Source of the DNA: Pseudomonadota bacterium
GTDB lineage: Bacteria; Pseudomonadota; Gammaproteobacteria; Steroidobacterales; SZUA-146
NCBI GenBank assembly: GCA_039028935.1
Contig: JBCCHD010000032.1
Location: 1-43,508, forward strand
Direction: 5' to 3'
Length of the DNA stretch: 43,508 nt
Shown: in pieces, positions 1-7,109 of the stretch
Position numbering within the stretch: the stretch's first letter is position 1
How the letters are laid out: the number at the start of each line of letters is the position of its first letter
The notes under the pieces: generated by a model
What the model was told of the DNA's origin: nothing
Seen by the model: only the letters and a program-made list of their open reading frames with translations
Database searches by the model: none
Translations under genes and position numbers: made by a program

Positions 1-399
1 CGCCCATACTAACAGGTCTTCATCCACGTTGTTGATGCTAGCGAACATGCTGGTTTGCAAGATGCTAAATTCGTTGGGATCAAGCAACTTTTGCATAAAG
101 TTCGACCCGTAGCCAATCAACACGACAAGCCCGATCGCGAGTGCAATGCCAATAAGTTTTAAGGCGAAATATCCAACGATCGCACCGAGGATGCCGCCAA
201 CGATCGTTCCGGCCGTCGCGGTCGTGTAAACGATCCCACTCGACCACCCCTGGGCGACGGCAAACGAGTATGAGTATTCACCAGCAAAGAATGCAGCGAT
301 CAGAAACAACCCGGCGATCCAGCCGTTGTTGTCGTTCTCCGAATCTGAGGGCTTCTCCCCGCTTTTATGAATTAACCAAAGCGGTATCAAGTCCTTCAT
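1..399 (-). CDS. Membrane protein, N-terminal part (runs off window start)
   Basis: A minus-strand frame opens at ATG 399, sharing ATGA with the recombinase stop, and stays open to base 1 (133 codons). It encodes a short acidic, Asn/Asp-rich N-terminus, a first membrane span near residues 27-46 and a long Gly/Ile-rich hydrophobic stretch near residues 61-95. The last part is encoded by the 114-bp sequence also found at the window end. Here the frame continues into a soluble tail of no recognised family; at the window end the same frame continues into a thermonuclease domain. The nuclease version is probably the true gene on a circular molecule, and the tail encoded by 1-106 an alternative. 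It is the third gene of an operon with the recombinase and the 86-aa protein. Confidence 0.7.
   Translation of the reverse strand, partial: MKDLIPLWLIHKSGEKPSDSENDNNGWIAGLFLIAAFFAGEYSYSFAVAQGWSSGIVYTTATAGTIVGGILGAIVGYFALKLIGIALAIGLVVLIGYGSNFMQKLLDPNEFSILQTSMFASINNVDEDLLVWA
107..220. repeat. 114-bp direct repeat, first copy (circularisation overlap?)
   Basis: Bases 107-220 are identical to 43395-43508. The match stops abruptly at base 106 (c here, a at 43394). It encodes the hydrophobic stretch of the membrane protein. Exact identity at a window end suggests assembly overlap of a circular molecule, but the unmatched first 106 bases mean this is not a plain terminal repeat. Confidence 0.9.
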
Positions 400-1184
400 T
401 GGGCGTCCTCTAGCGCCGGCGTCGCCGGCGCGCCCAATGTCTGACGACGATACTGCACATGCCGCATGAAGTGGCCGGTCTCGGTGTTCAATACCTTCGT
501 ATAGATCACCGTCGATTCAATATTCTTGTGGCCTAACCAGGCTTGCACAATATTGACCGGCACAAAGTGAAGGATCTGATTCACAGCAAAGGAATGTCGG
601 AACGTATGGGGTGTCGGCCGAAAGGGAAGCTCCAGGTCGGCCGTCCATTTGTCGATACGGTTCTGCACGGTTTGTGGGGTGACTGGAAAAAGGCGATCTT
701 TCTGCCCTGGCCGATGGGTGACGATGAAACGCTTAACGCGTTCGAGGAATTCAGGATCTGGTGTCGGGACAACTCGTTGCAGCGCCCGGGCGTTGACCTT
801 TTTCGGTCGCCCTACTTTCTTCTGCTTCAACGTCTCAAGAGAGACTTCTTCGTATTGAAAATCGAAGTGTTCTGGCGTGAGCGCGAGCATTTCGCTTACG
901 CGCGCACCGGTATGCCACAACACATCCAGCATTAAATAATGGCTGTCGTCGAGTGTTGCAGCGAGCACGCTTTCAATCTCCGGAAGCAACAGATACTTCG
1001 GTAATTCCGGATGCTGCTTGAGCGCAACCGGCCGTCGATCGATCAGCCGTTCCCAATTGATGTCAACGATCGCTTGCGCATCGAATAGGCGCGCAGCGTT
1101 CACCGGATGCAACACATCGGGTGAATTCACTGGCACAGTAGAATGCACTGGAACGACGGCGTTGCCGTCGACCAGGCTATTCAT
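396..1184 (-). CDS. Tyrosine recombinase/integrase
   Basis: A 262-aa site-specific recombinase of the phage-integrase family. Visible catalytic residues are Arg in TGARVSEML (about residue 95), His-x-x-Arg in HTFRHSF (193 and 196), His in LGHKN (219) and the nucleophile Tyr in STVIYTKV (228). Only about 60 residues precede the catalytic domain, so the usual N-terminal core-binding domain is short or missing. ATG 1184 was chosen because it overlaps the upstream stop (1177-1179); the frame stays open to 1271 but would run over that gene. A plasmid recombinase of this size could resolve dimers or mediate integration; no att site was recognised. It is coupled to the next gene by ATGA at 396-399. 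Confidence 0.88.
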   Translation of the reverse strand: MNSLVDGNAVVPVHSTVPVNSPDVLHPVNAARLFDAQAIVDINWERLIDRRPVALKQHPELPKYLLLPEIESVLAATLDDSHYLMLDVLWHTGARVSEMLALTPEHFDFQYEEVSLETLKQKKVGRPKKVNARALQRVVPTPDPEFLERVKRFIVTHRPGQKDRLFPVTPQTVQNRIDKWTADLELPFRPTPHTFRHSFAVNQILHFVPVNIVQAWLGHKNIESTVIYTKVLNTETGHFMRHVQYRRQTLGAPATPALEDAQ

Positions 1185-1437
1185 AGTATTGCTCGGCGTC
1201 GCGGTAATCGCCGCCACGAAGATTCGTATCGCTGTAGCGGGGACCGCCAGCGGAACGGAAGTAAGCGCCAAGTAGTCGCTTCGCGACGAGTCCGACCACG
1301 ATCAGGCCAAGGCCGATGAGCGTATAGGTAACGAACTCGGTGAGATCCGCGTCGAAGCCAGGGAGCTTGCTGATCAGCAAGGCACCGACCAGGACGACGA
1401 GCATTGCAACATGCAATTTAATGATCAGTTTGAACAT
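1177..1437 (-). CDS. Small two-span membrane protein
   Basis: An 86-aa protein with two predicted membrane segments (about residues 3-23 and 34-52) and a polar Gly/Tyr/Asp-rich C-terminus. A very strong Shine-Dalgarno (AAAGGAGGTG) lies 4 nt before ATG 1437. It overlaps the recombinase start by 8 nt, making it the first clear gene of a membrane protein-recombinase-nuclease operon. No family recognised. A membrane partner for the recombinase or the membrane nuclease is possible but is inferred only from the operon. Confidence 0.75.
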   Translation of the reverse strand: MFKLIIKLHVAMLVVLVGALLISKLPGFDADLTEFVTYTLIGLGLIVVGLVAKRLLGAYFRSAGGPRYSDTNLRGGDYRDAEQYYE

Positions 1438-1481
1438 GAAGCACCTCCTTTGAGTCGGTTAGTAAAATCATCGTTATTCAT
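1425..1481 (-). CDS. Possible 18-aa leader ORF
   Basis: ATG 1481 has an excellent ribosome site (AGGAGG 5 nt upstream) and opens an 18-codon frame that runs over the Shine-Dalgarno and start of the 86-aa gene, stopping at TGA 1427-1425. The arrangement would allow translational coupling or attenuation. It may equally be chance, since the sequence is short and has no homologue to compare with. Confidence 0.25.
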   Translation of the reverse strand: MNNDDFTNRLKGGASCSN

Positions 1482-1494
1482 TTGGCCTCCTAGC

Positions 1495-1513
1495 GTTGAA
1501 TAACACATTCAAC
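1495..1513. promoter_or_regulatory. Inverted repeat upstream of recombinase operon
   Basis: GTTGAAT and ATTCAAC form a perfect 7-bp inverted repeat with a 5-nt spacer, just upstream of the leader ORF and the recombinase operon. A repressor operator is the likely role; no binding protein is known. Confidence 0.4.
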
Positions 1514-1557
1514 GGTTCAACCATCAATGGGTCCCGTTGAGTGTTACGAAACGCGGG

Positions 1558-2172
1558 TCATTTCAATTCCAAATACCCTTCCCTTTGCATCGTCTCCTGC
1601 ATGTCCGCGTGGGTAGAGCACTCTACCCCGCCGACTGTCCATTCGTGGCGCGGCTCTGAACGCGCCTCGAGCATCAAAATACACAACTTCGTATCAGCAA
1701 CATTGGCCGTCACGCGGTACTTGTTGCTGCTATCCAAATACTGAATATCGATGATTTGCGTTATCGACTCGCCGATGACTTGGAAAACAAAAGCGGGCCG
1801 TGGTTCATCGATCGGCACTGACCATTGCTGTTCAAGGGTATCGAGCGGCACGTCTCGATCGCCGCAGTCTTCGCCGGCGGCGAGCCAGGTGTGTTCACCG
1901 CTGGCTTGATCGGGAATCAGTGCAAAGGCGAATTTGCGATGGCCGACGTCTTCGATCGTCGCGAGCACTCGATAGCAATCACCGGCATCGCTGTCGGGCG
2001 CTTCGTCCACCAGCGCAACGCTCTGCCCGATGACTCGATAAATGAAATCGTAGTCCGGCTCGATCTCGTACCAAGCTGCTTCGGATACATATGGATTCCG
2101 AGCGGGTTGCTGTGCCTGTGCAAAGCAGGCAATCAACAACGTCGTCGAAAGCAGTAGCGATCGTGCAATCAT
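1558..2172 (-). CDS. Secreted protein with an internal duplication
   Basis: A 204-aa exported protein: the N-terminus is a typical Sec signal peptide with predicted cleavage after AQA (residue 20). The mature part holds two related units of about 65 residues. Unit 1 runs from YDFIYRVIGQS to AAGEDC; unit 2 runs from FVFQVIGESI to VGGVEC. Each ends in an H-x-W-x-x-G-G/E-x-C pattern, and the Cys residues may form disulfides. ATG 2172 has no good ribosome site of its own. A strong AGGAGG upstream instead serves a two-codon ORF (ATG GCC TAA at about 2189-2181), suggesting re-initiation. No family recognised. Confidence 0.75.
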   Translation of the reverse strand: MIARSLLLSTTLLIACFAQAQQPARNPYVSEAAWYEIEPDYDFIYRVIGQSVALVDEAPDSDAGDCYRVLATIEDVGHRKFAFALIPDQASGEHTWLAAGEDCGDRDVPLDTLEQQWSVPIDEPRPAFVFQVIGESITQIIDIQYLDSSNKYRVTANVADTKLCILMLEARSEPRHEWTVGGVECSTHADMQETMQREGYLELK

Positions 2173-2535
2173 GTCGGGTTTAGGCCATCGGCCTCCTCAA
2201 GCGTTTTTTCGGTTAATTCAGTCCAATATCGTCCAGTCCGCCAAAAATCTTAACATTATCTCTAGGATAATCCCAAATCAGGTGTCCAATAAATCCGCTC
2301 GAGCGGATCCCTGCAGGACGCCGGCGCCGGCGAGCTCGCGCGGATCCACCAGCTGACCCCGTGGCGAAGGCCTCCGTCACGAAACCCTGCAATTTACAGG
2401 GTAAAACGCAAATCCTGAACGCAGGATGACAAAGCTGGAAAATCCGAAAAGAGCGAGCAAAGTGGATTAGGGATTCTATAGAGTATTCCCTAAATGCGAG
2501 TAGAATAGGAAAAACGCGCCTACAGGAGACTTTCG
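2173..2535. other. Intergenic region with clustered 6-bp palindromes and hairpins
   Basis: No gene is supported here; it separates divergent genes. Between about 2296 and 2355 there is an unusual run of 6-12 bp GC palindromes (CCGCTCGAGCGG, GGATCC, CCTGCAGG, GCCGGCGCCGGC, GAGCTC, GGATCC, CAGCTG). Downstream are two short hairpins, ACCCTG with CAGGGT and ATCCTG with CAGGAT. The right end carries the promoter of the 154-aa gene. Confidence 0.6.
2501..2524 (+). promoter_or_regulatory. -10 element plus GCGCCTACA start motif
   Basis: A -10-like TAGAAT (2501-2506) is followed after 9 nt by GCGCCTACA (2516-2524), which runs directly into the ribosome site AGGAG before ATG 2536. The same layout recurs at seven other promoters here. 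The -35 is not clear. Confidence 0.5.
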
Positions 2536-3000
2536 ATGAAATGGATCGCTCACCACGGAGCATCGCTCAAAGCATTTCACCAGACCCCGGCTCTGGTCGA
2601 CGTCTACGTGTGCGAATCCGATTTGCACACCTACCTCGTCCTGGGTGAACGTTGGGACAATCCGGCCGCATCGATCACCAACAACTTCCAGCCCTACGCG
2701 ACGCAGGTCATGGAATGGCTCGATATCGATCCTGGTCGAGTGATTCTACTCGAGCTGTATCGTCGGCCGGTCGATCATCCCCGTTACTTGAATCAGGACG
2801 AATACACACTCGATCTGTTCTGGCCTGATAACAAGCCCGTGTTCTCACAGCAGAAGTGGCGACCGCTTAATGACGAGCTGCGCGAGCGCATTTTGACGAC
2901 GCTGTGTGAGCAACACCAGGTGACATTTTCATACGAGTACAAAGAACTCGATGTTGATCCCTGGGACATACCGGGAAACCAGTCGGGCCAATTCGACTGA
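2536..3000 (+). CDS. Hypothetical protein, 154 aa
   Basis: A soluble, acidic, Trp/Tyr-rich protein with no signal peptide or membrane span and no recognised domain. ATG 2536 has a good ribosome site (AGGAG, 8 nt upstream) and a recognisable promoter with the plasmid's GCGCCTAC motif. It is the first of three plus-strand genes in a region otherwise read on the minus strand. Function unknown; a real gene on frame length, ribosome site and promoter. Confidence 0.75.
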   Translation: MKWIAHHGASLKAFHQTPALVDVYVCESDLHTYLVLGERWDNPAASITNNFQPYATQVMEWLDIDPGRVILLELYRRPVDHPRYLNQDEYTLDLFWPDNKPVFSQQKWRPLNDELRERILTTLCEQHQVTFSYEYKELDVDPWDIPGNQSGQFD

Positions 3001-3137
3001 TTCGACGCGAATATCGCGCCGCACAGTGCTCTCAAATTAAAAAAGCAGCATCGTTCCCCCAACGAGAACACACCAGCGCTTCATTTGAAGCGTGTTTTAC
3101 GCGTGAAATCGCGAATTCCGTCTCTAACGATTCTGAG

Positions 3138-3159
3138 TAAGATAGTCCACTGCGCCTAC
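3138..3159 (+). promoter_or_regulatory. -10 element plus GCGCCTAC start motif
   Basis: TAAGAT (3138-3143) is followed after 8 nt by GCGCCTAC (3152-3159), directly before the AGGAAAC ribosome site of the gene starting at 3171. Confidence 0.45.
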
Positions 3160-3170
3160 CAGGAAACAAC

Positions 3171-3479
3171 ATGCAAGAAACAATCGCGCTCAAGGATCGA
3201 ATCGTCGCGGAGTACACAGCAAGACGCCAAGGTTGCCTATCGCCGTTTATGACAGTGAATGGCATTGGATGGGGAACAGGGTTCGGGATCGCCTATTCAG
3301 GCGAGGCCGATCGAGTCATGCACAACGCAGCAAAGTTGCTGCTGCACATGGCGAGGCTTCGCATCGAGTCAGAAAGCACAGCGGATGAATTCGAGGCCGC
3401 AATTGAGGCAATAGTCGATGGTGACGACAGCGACTTGAAAGCCGATGCGCGTGTGCTCGTCTCTTGCATTGCTGGATAG
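3171..3479 (+). CDS. Hypothetical protein, 102 aa
   Basis: A small soluble protein with a Gly-rich middle (GIGWGTGFGIAYSG, about residues 31-44) between two mainly helical segments, the second acidic. The start is supported by AGGAAAC 8 nt upstream of ATG 3171 and by its own promoter. It is followed after 18 nt by a membrane-protein gene on the same strand, probably co-transcribed. No family recognised. Confidence 0.65.
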   Translation: MQETIALKDRIVAEYTARRQGCLSPFMTVNGIGWGTGFGIAYSGEADRVMHNAAKLLLHMARLRIESESTADEFEAAIEAIVDGDDSDLKADARVLVSCIAG

Positions 3480-3497
3480 ATCGTTCAGGCTAGTCCG

Positions 3498-3971
3498 ATG
3501 AGCATTGCAATCGAAAACAACACGGGGTTTGCAGAAGCAAAGCCTGTTGTATACGCCCTACTCTTACCCATCACGTTGCTGGTCGTGGCATCGTTTATGC
3601 CCTTTATTTTCAACATCCATACCGGCGTCATCGTCGCCGGCTTGAGTTTCCTAGCAACGTTTTTTTGCTTGAACGCAGTTCAAGAGCGAATCGTATCGAT
3701 GCCGCACGACGTGGGGCTTCGGTGGATTCGCACACCGCTTTTGATCTTCGTTGGGGTATGGTCGATCGCTCTTTTGGTGGCCGACAAGACGCAGAGTTTT
3801 ATCGCGATCATGCCTGCATTTGCGCTATCCGTTATCCCAGGATTGTGGCCACTCTTAAACCGATCCGAAGAAGGTACGCCAAAGCCAAGACGCTTGAGCT
3901 ACCTATCGACGTTCTGGATTGGTTTTCTGGCCTACATGATTTTGGTCGCGTCCGGCGTACCGTCCTGGTAG
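3498..3971 (+). CDS. Four-span membrane protein, paralogue of a T4SS-operon gene
   Basis: A 157-aa integral membrane protein with about four hydrophobic segments (roughly residues 18-38, 41-58, 80-110, 136-155). It is clearly paralogous to the 156-aa protein at 14537-15007 in the transfer operon. Shared features are an LP-x-TL-V-ASF-P start to the first span, an IHTGV motif, a VQ-x-x-I-x-x-MP loop and a GLWP motif before a charged loop. The relation suggests a role in the envelope or secretion apparatus, but no named family is recognised. It ends nine bases before the end of the convergent 69-aa gene. Confidence 0.8.
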   Translation: MSIAIENNTGFAEAKPVVYALLLPITLLVVASFMPFIFNIHTGVIVAGLSFLATFFCLNAVQERIVSMPHDVGLRWIRTPLLIFVGVWSIALLVADKTQSFIAIMPAFALSVIPGLWPLLNRSEEGTPKPRRLSYLSTFWIGFLAYMILVASGVPSW

Positions 3972-3979
3972 AGCCTCAC

Positions 3980-4189
3980 CTATTCGCCGAATAGATCACC
4001 GATCGGGGGATTGTCCGGATCGTCGTAGCAAACGTGGCAATAGTAGTTATTGTCACGCTTCATGCGAGAAAACATCAGACCGTTTGGAAGCGTGGCCCAC
4101 TGGCCGCTGCCTACAACGTTAGGATCGTTGGTGCAGACGTGGAGGATGCACCGAGGGTTAGAGCAGAATTTGGAGTCTTCATAAAACAT
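3980..4189 (-). CDS. Small Cys-rich protein, putative zinc binding
   Basis: A 69-aa soluble protein with cysteines at about residues 9, 14, 19, 51 and 54, arranged as C-x4-C-x4-C and a distal C-x2-C (YYCHVCYDD) with nearby histidines. This resembles a zinc-ribbon-like metal site, though no specific family is recognised. It lies 58 nt after the end of the upstream membrane-protein operon and may be its last gene. The ribosome site is weak, so translation may depend on coupling or the start may differ. Confidence 0.6.
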   Translation of the reverse strand: MFYEDSKFCSNPRCILHVCTNDPNVVGSGQWATLPNGLMFSRMKRDNNYYCHVCYDDPDNPPIGDLFGE

Positions 4190-4247
4190 GGTCGCCAGTC
4201 AGCTTGCATGTTTTTGAAGGCGACTGCGGCAACCGGCCGCACACTTC

Positions 4248-4496
4248 TCACTTAGCGGTTTCGATCCAGCGTTTGCGAAAAACGTGTTGAAAGTGATTTA
4301 GCTCCATGAAGACAGCAATCAGGAACGCGCCGATGTAGAGCGGTACGGCCCAACTGGTTGCACCGAACAGCGCGAGTAGCGACGCGACAAAGATAACGTC
4401 CATGCCAATCATGGCGGTTTTCTTCATTGGGCCAATGATTGCTTTGGTGCCCATGACTATGAACATCACTAACATTGCGAACACAAATAGAATCAT
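4248..4496 (-). CDS. Small membrane protein, 82 aa
   Basis: A hydrophobic protein with two or three predicted spans (about residues 2-22, 33-47, 50-65) and a basic C-terminal tail. ATG 4496 overlaps the stop of the glutaredoxin-like gene (ATGA 4493-4496), so it is probably made by translational coupling and may form a complex with its neighbours. No family recognised. Confidence 0.7.
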   Translation of the reverse strand: MILFVFAMLVMFIVMGTKAIIGPMKKTAMIGMDVIFVASLLALFGATSWAVPLYIGAFLIAVFMELNHFQHVFRKRWIETAK

Positions 4497-5278
4497 GTCT
4501 CTTTATCCTCATCGTTTTCTGTATCGTCGGGTTCGCTCAGTTCTTCAAACACGCAGTCTGCTTCCTGCCCTTTCGGAGTGACTTTTGCACACTCGAAGTC
4601 ACTTGCAGTGAAGCCGTCCATTCGCCGACCAATAAATAAAAGTATAGGCACGCCTCGCGCATCCAGCTTTTTGTATTCACGCTTTCCACGCGTCGAGGTT
4701 GTGATGTCGAGCACCTTATGGGCGATTCGAGCATCAACCAGGTGCGCAACAGCTTCGTCACACGGGGCACATAGCGGCCCCGTATACACCGTAACGATGC
4801 CCTTCTTCGCATAGAATGGCGGCCTGTAAATACTGTGCTGAACACTGTCCAGCACCGGCACCATGCCATTCTCAAGCGCACCCCGAACTTCGTTTCCCGC
4901 GTCTGTTACCTCTTTCAATCCTTCGTTAACTGCTTTGAGTGTATCGAGCAGCGTTCGTTTCTTTTCTTCTTGCGCAATCGCGAGCTCGTTGACACCGAAC
5001 ACGATGCTAATCACTACAAAGGCCATCGGCAGAATGCGGGAAATCCTTAGACCGATGCTCTTAAACACGGGCACGACGCAACGTAAGTATCCTTTGTGCA
5101 GTGCGTACCATGCGCCCGTTATGACCAGCGTCGCCAGCCACCAGGCCGGCGCGCCCGGGCGCAACCAGGTCAGCTCGAGACTCGAGAGCGACAGCGTTGA
5201 AATGCCAATCGCGGTGATGAAACCAAGCGCTGCGATTGACAACAAAGTTAAGGCGATCGTCCGAAAAGAATACGTCAT
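4493..5278 (-). CDS. Membrane-anchored glutaredoxin/thioredoxin-like protein
   Basis: A 261-aa protein with three hydrophobic spans in the first 100 residues, a helical charged linker and a C-terminal thioredoxin-fold domain. The domain starts at GIVTVYTGPLCAPC, with the redox CAPC at about residues 170-173, and continues through a V-P-I-L-L-F strand with the cis-Pro expected of this fold. A charged acidic tail follows. It would catalyse thiol-disulfide exchange at the membrane; which face the domain lies on cannot be read with confidence. ATG 5278 was chosen, 11 nt after the upstream stop; ATG 5302 and a TTG at 5311 are alternatives overlapping that gene. The substrate could be a plasmid envelope or pilus protein (inference). 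Confidence 0.72.
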   Translation of the reverse strand: MTYSFRTIALTLLSIAALGFITAIGISTLSLSSLELTWLRPGAPAWWLATLVITGAWYALHKGYLRCVVPVFKSIGLRISRILPMAFVVISIVFGVNELAIAQEEKKRTLLDTLKAVNEGLKEVTDAGNEVRGALENGMVPVLDSVQHSIYRPPFYAKKGIVTVYTGPLCAPCDEAVAHLVDARIAHKVLDITTSTRGKREYKKLDARGVPILLFIGRRMDGFTASDFECAKVTPKGQEADCVFEELSEPDDTENDEDKET

Positions 5279-5288
5279 TGCCGTGTCT

Positions 5289-5678
5289 CTACTGAGGCGC
5301 ATTGGCAACAAGCGAATCGGTAGTCATACCGAAACGGCGTGATGTTGCGAAGCGAATAGCGATCGTTGCGATTGGAATCGACACAACGAAGGCAGCTAAG
5401 TTAAGCCAGCGTTGAGCGTAAAGCTCTATCAAAATCCGGTTGTCTTCGGCAACACCGGGGAACGCCAATGCCGCGTAGGTTTTGTCGATCGGAACCCAAG
5501 AGACAGCAAAGTACATCAATGCAACGATGCCCATAATGCCGAGTGCCCCGCCTAGGAACATGACGATTTGATGCACACCGCGAAGCGGTTGCTGAGTTGT
5601 GTAGACGAACCAGGCCAGCGAGCCAAGAGCAGCAGCGAGGATCACTGTACCGAGAAGGACGAAGATTGCTGACACCAT
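5289..5678 (-). CDS. Integral membrane protein, 129 aa
   Basis: Three or four predicted spans, with a polar segment between the second and third and a cytoplasmic-looking Arg-rich tail. First gene of the operon continuing into the glutaredoxin-like protein and the 82-aa membrane protein. The frame is open to a TTG at 5702 with an in-frame GTG between; ATG 5678 is preferred because the promoter motif GCGCCTAC lies only 14 nt upstream. No family recognised. Confidence 0.7.
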   Translation of the reverse strand: MVSAIFVLLGTVILAAALGSLAWFVYTTQQPLRGVHQIVMFLGGALGIMGIVALMYFAVSWVPIDKTYAALAFPGVAEDNRILIELYAQRWLNLAAFVVSIPIATIAIRFATSRRFGMTTDSLVANAPQ

Positions 5679-5692
5679 GCGAACGCTCACTT

Positions 5693-5739
5693 GTAGGCGC
5701 AAGAGCAGTCAGTTTAAGAGCAATACCACAATATTGCAA
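5693..5739 (-). promoter_or_regulatory. Promoter of the membrane-glutaredoxin operon
   Basis: A -35 TTGCAA (5739-5734), 17-nt spacer and -10 TAAACT (5716-5711) are followed after 10 nt by GCGCCTAC (5700-5693). The -35 overlaps TTGCAATATTG, a near copy of the perfect palindrome upstream of parA, suggesting shared repression. Confidence 0.6.
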
Positions 5740-5761
5740 TTACGCAACGGAATAATCGGGA

Positions 5762-5797
5762 GTGGTTTGTCGGCGGGACCTGCGGTCCTCAAACCAC
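5762..5797. repeat. Bulged hairpin element, copy 1
   Basis: GTGGTTTG pairs with CAAACCAC (8 bp). Inside, GGGACC pairs with GGTCCT around a TGC loop, and the unpaired TCGGC bulge sits on one side. Two further copies (9096-9133, 40024-40059) keep the architecture with compensatory changes in both stems. It lies between a terminator and the promoter of the glutaredoxin operon. Confidence 0.75.
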
Positions 5798-5817
5798 GAC
5801 ATTTATTGCTGCCAAAA

Positions 5818-5845
5818 AGAAAGACAATCCGAGGATTGCCTTTCT
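5818..5845 (-). terminator. Intrinsic terminator
   Basis: AGAAAG-a-CAATCC and GGATTG-c-CTTTCT form a long hairpin with a 2-nt loop. On the minus strand it is followed by TTTTT. It ends the two-gene unit of small membrane proteins at 5870-6253. Confidence 0.75.
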
Positions 5846-5869
5846 GAAAAAACCTGGTGCTAAAAAGCG

Positions 5870-6001
5870 TTAGGTGTTTTCGGGGTGTTGATCGGCGAAC
5901 TCATCGTCATCGTCTTTGTGAGACAGAGAAAAGAGATAGCCGATCAATCCAACAACGGCGCATAAGCCTAAGCCTAGTGCGATGTACGCTGGAATATTCA
6001 C
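5870..6001 (-). CDS. Very small single-span membrane protein, 43 aa
   Basis: A GTG-initiated frame encodes one hydrophobic helix (about residues 3-25) followed by an acidic tail with the run KDDDDE. It lies 9 nt after the upstream 80-aa membrane protein and just before a good terminator, which supports a real two-gene unit. A purine-rich AGGTAGGG upstream can act as ribosome site. No family recognised. Confidence 0.55.
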   Translation of the reverse strand: MNIPAYIALGLGLCAVVGLIGYLFSLSHKDDDDEFADQHPENT

Positions 6002-6010
6002 ATAACTACC

Positions 6011-6253
6011 CTACCTTTTACTCTGTTTTGTCTTACGTGTTCTTCGTGGCCGAGTTAAACCAACGAACAACAAGACGATACCGACTAGCACAGGTATAAC
6101 GCCGATCCAGTCTCCTTTTAGCATGATGGCTAAGAGTCCAGATCCGACGAGTACCAGGCCCAACTTTCGACTATCTTCCCGCAAGGTTTTTACGGAAATC
6201 AGTCGGCGCTTTCGCAACGCTACAAAGAGTCGACCAAGTTTAGAATCTAGCAT
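6011..6253 (-). CDS. Small two-span membrane protein, 80 aa
   Basis: A basic N-terminus of about 30 residues, two hydrophobic spans (about residues 30-45 and 50-66) and a very basic C-terminal tail (TRPRRTRKTKQSKR). The in-frame extension to 6289 is less likely because ATG 6253 has a plausible GGAAAC ribosome site. First gene of a pair with the 43-aa membrane protein. Function unknown. Confidence 0.6.
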   Translation of the reverse strand: MLDSKLGRLFVALRKRRLISVKTLREDSRKLGLVLVGSGLLAIMLKGDWIGVIPVLVGIVLLFVGLTRPRRTRKTKQSKR

Positions 6254-6300
6254 GATGTTTCCGATCTTTTGCGTAGAACAGAAACCCATCCGAGAATGCC

Positions 6301-6329
6301 TGAAGGCATCCGTAAACGAATGGCCTTCA
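6301..6329 (-). terminator. Hairpin after the 141-aa gene, possible terminator
   Basis: TGAAGGC-at-c-CGT and ACG-a-at-GCCTTCA form an interrupted hairpin between the 141-aa gene and the next minus-strand gene. It lacks a clear T-run, so Rho-independent function is uncertain. Confidence 0.35.
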
Positions 6330-6382
6330 AGTCCTACTAGGTTCTTTGAGCACTATTGCTCACTGACCATTATACGCCCGAT

Positions 6383-6808
6383 TTACGGGGTAGTCGAAGT
6401 GCTCTGAGGGGCCGGAACGGTCGCCACAGACGCCTCATAGACCGCGTATGCGCCCTCTGGCGTCAGACAGCCGTGTACGTGCCGATCGGCCGGTAGATCG
6501 CTCCAGGAGACGCTTACAGCGCCCTCCTCCCCGATCCGGCTTATGTCGACCAAACGCACCGGCCTCGCCCCTGGGAGCGTGCGTGCGTGCTCTCGGTTGA
6601 TGAAGCCGAGCCAGCGGACAAAACGGCGCTCTCCATCGGGCAACAGGTATCCAACGGTCTCCGAGCGAGTCTCGTCGGTGAGCTGGATATTTCGCTTGTT
6701 CTGCTGTCGATTCAATACGAGGCCAATCATAGGCCGGGTACTGTATACGCATACAGCTTCAATCGTCCACGATTGCGAGCTAATGGCGGGCCTGGGTTCG
6801 AGGCTCAC
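6383..6808 (-). CDS. Hypothetical protein, 141 aa
   Basis: A soluble protein with a GTG start (6808) preceded by AGGA 6 nt upstream. The central region (about residues 45-115) is strand-rich; the C-terminus ends in a low-complexity Pro/Ser/Thr tail. An internal ATG at 6730 is an alternative without a ribosome site. No family recognised. It sits back-to-back with the structured leader of the plus-strand 63-aa gene. Confidence 0.55.
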   Translation of the reverse strand: MSLEPRPAISSQSWTIEAVCVYSTRPMIGLVLNRQQNKRNIQLTDETRSETVGYLLPDGERRFVRWLGFINREHARTLPGARPVRLVDISRIGEEGAVSVSWSDLPADRHVHGCLTPEGAYAVYEASVATVPAPQSTSTTP

Positions 6809-7109
6809 AGCGTCCTATCGACGGTGTGAACCTGGCCGTGGGTAGGCGGGATTTGATGCGATCCGTCTTTCACCATGCCGGACACATGCCAGTCTTACTT
6901 CGCCGTTTCGATACATCGCCGCGAGGTCATGCGGGTTCGCCGCGTGCCCCGTGGGGTTGAATAAATGGATGGGGATCAAAGAGCGACGTGCTTGCAGTCA
7001 ATCAGGCCGTGTCCTCGCTACGCTGCGGGCCGCACCAACCTGGTGACAGCTTCGCTTATCCGGCGCTCTGCAAAAGACCCCACATTCAACCAACCACGGA
7101 GCAAGACTC
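6809..7109 (+). promoter_or_regulatory. Long structured leader, copy 1
   Basis: No gene is supported in these 301 bases. The part from about 6994 to 7047 is nearly identical to the leader of the paralogous gene at the other end of the window (42104-42050). The core GTCCTCGCTACGCTGCGGGC (7011-7030) recurs in the leaders of the methyltransferase and the large ParB-like gene. Confidence 0.65.

Noticed and set aside
543-935. 130-codon plus-strand frame
   Set aside because: Lies antisense within the recombinase catalytic domain, which has clear motifs; it is a shadow frame.
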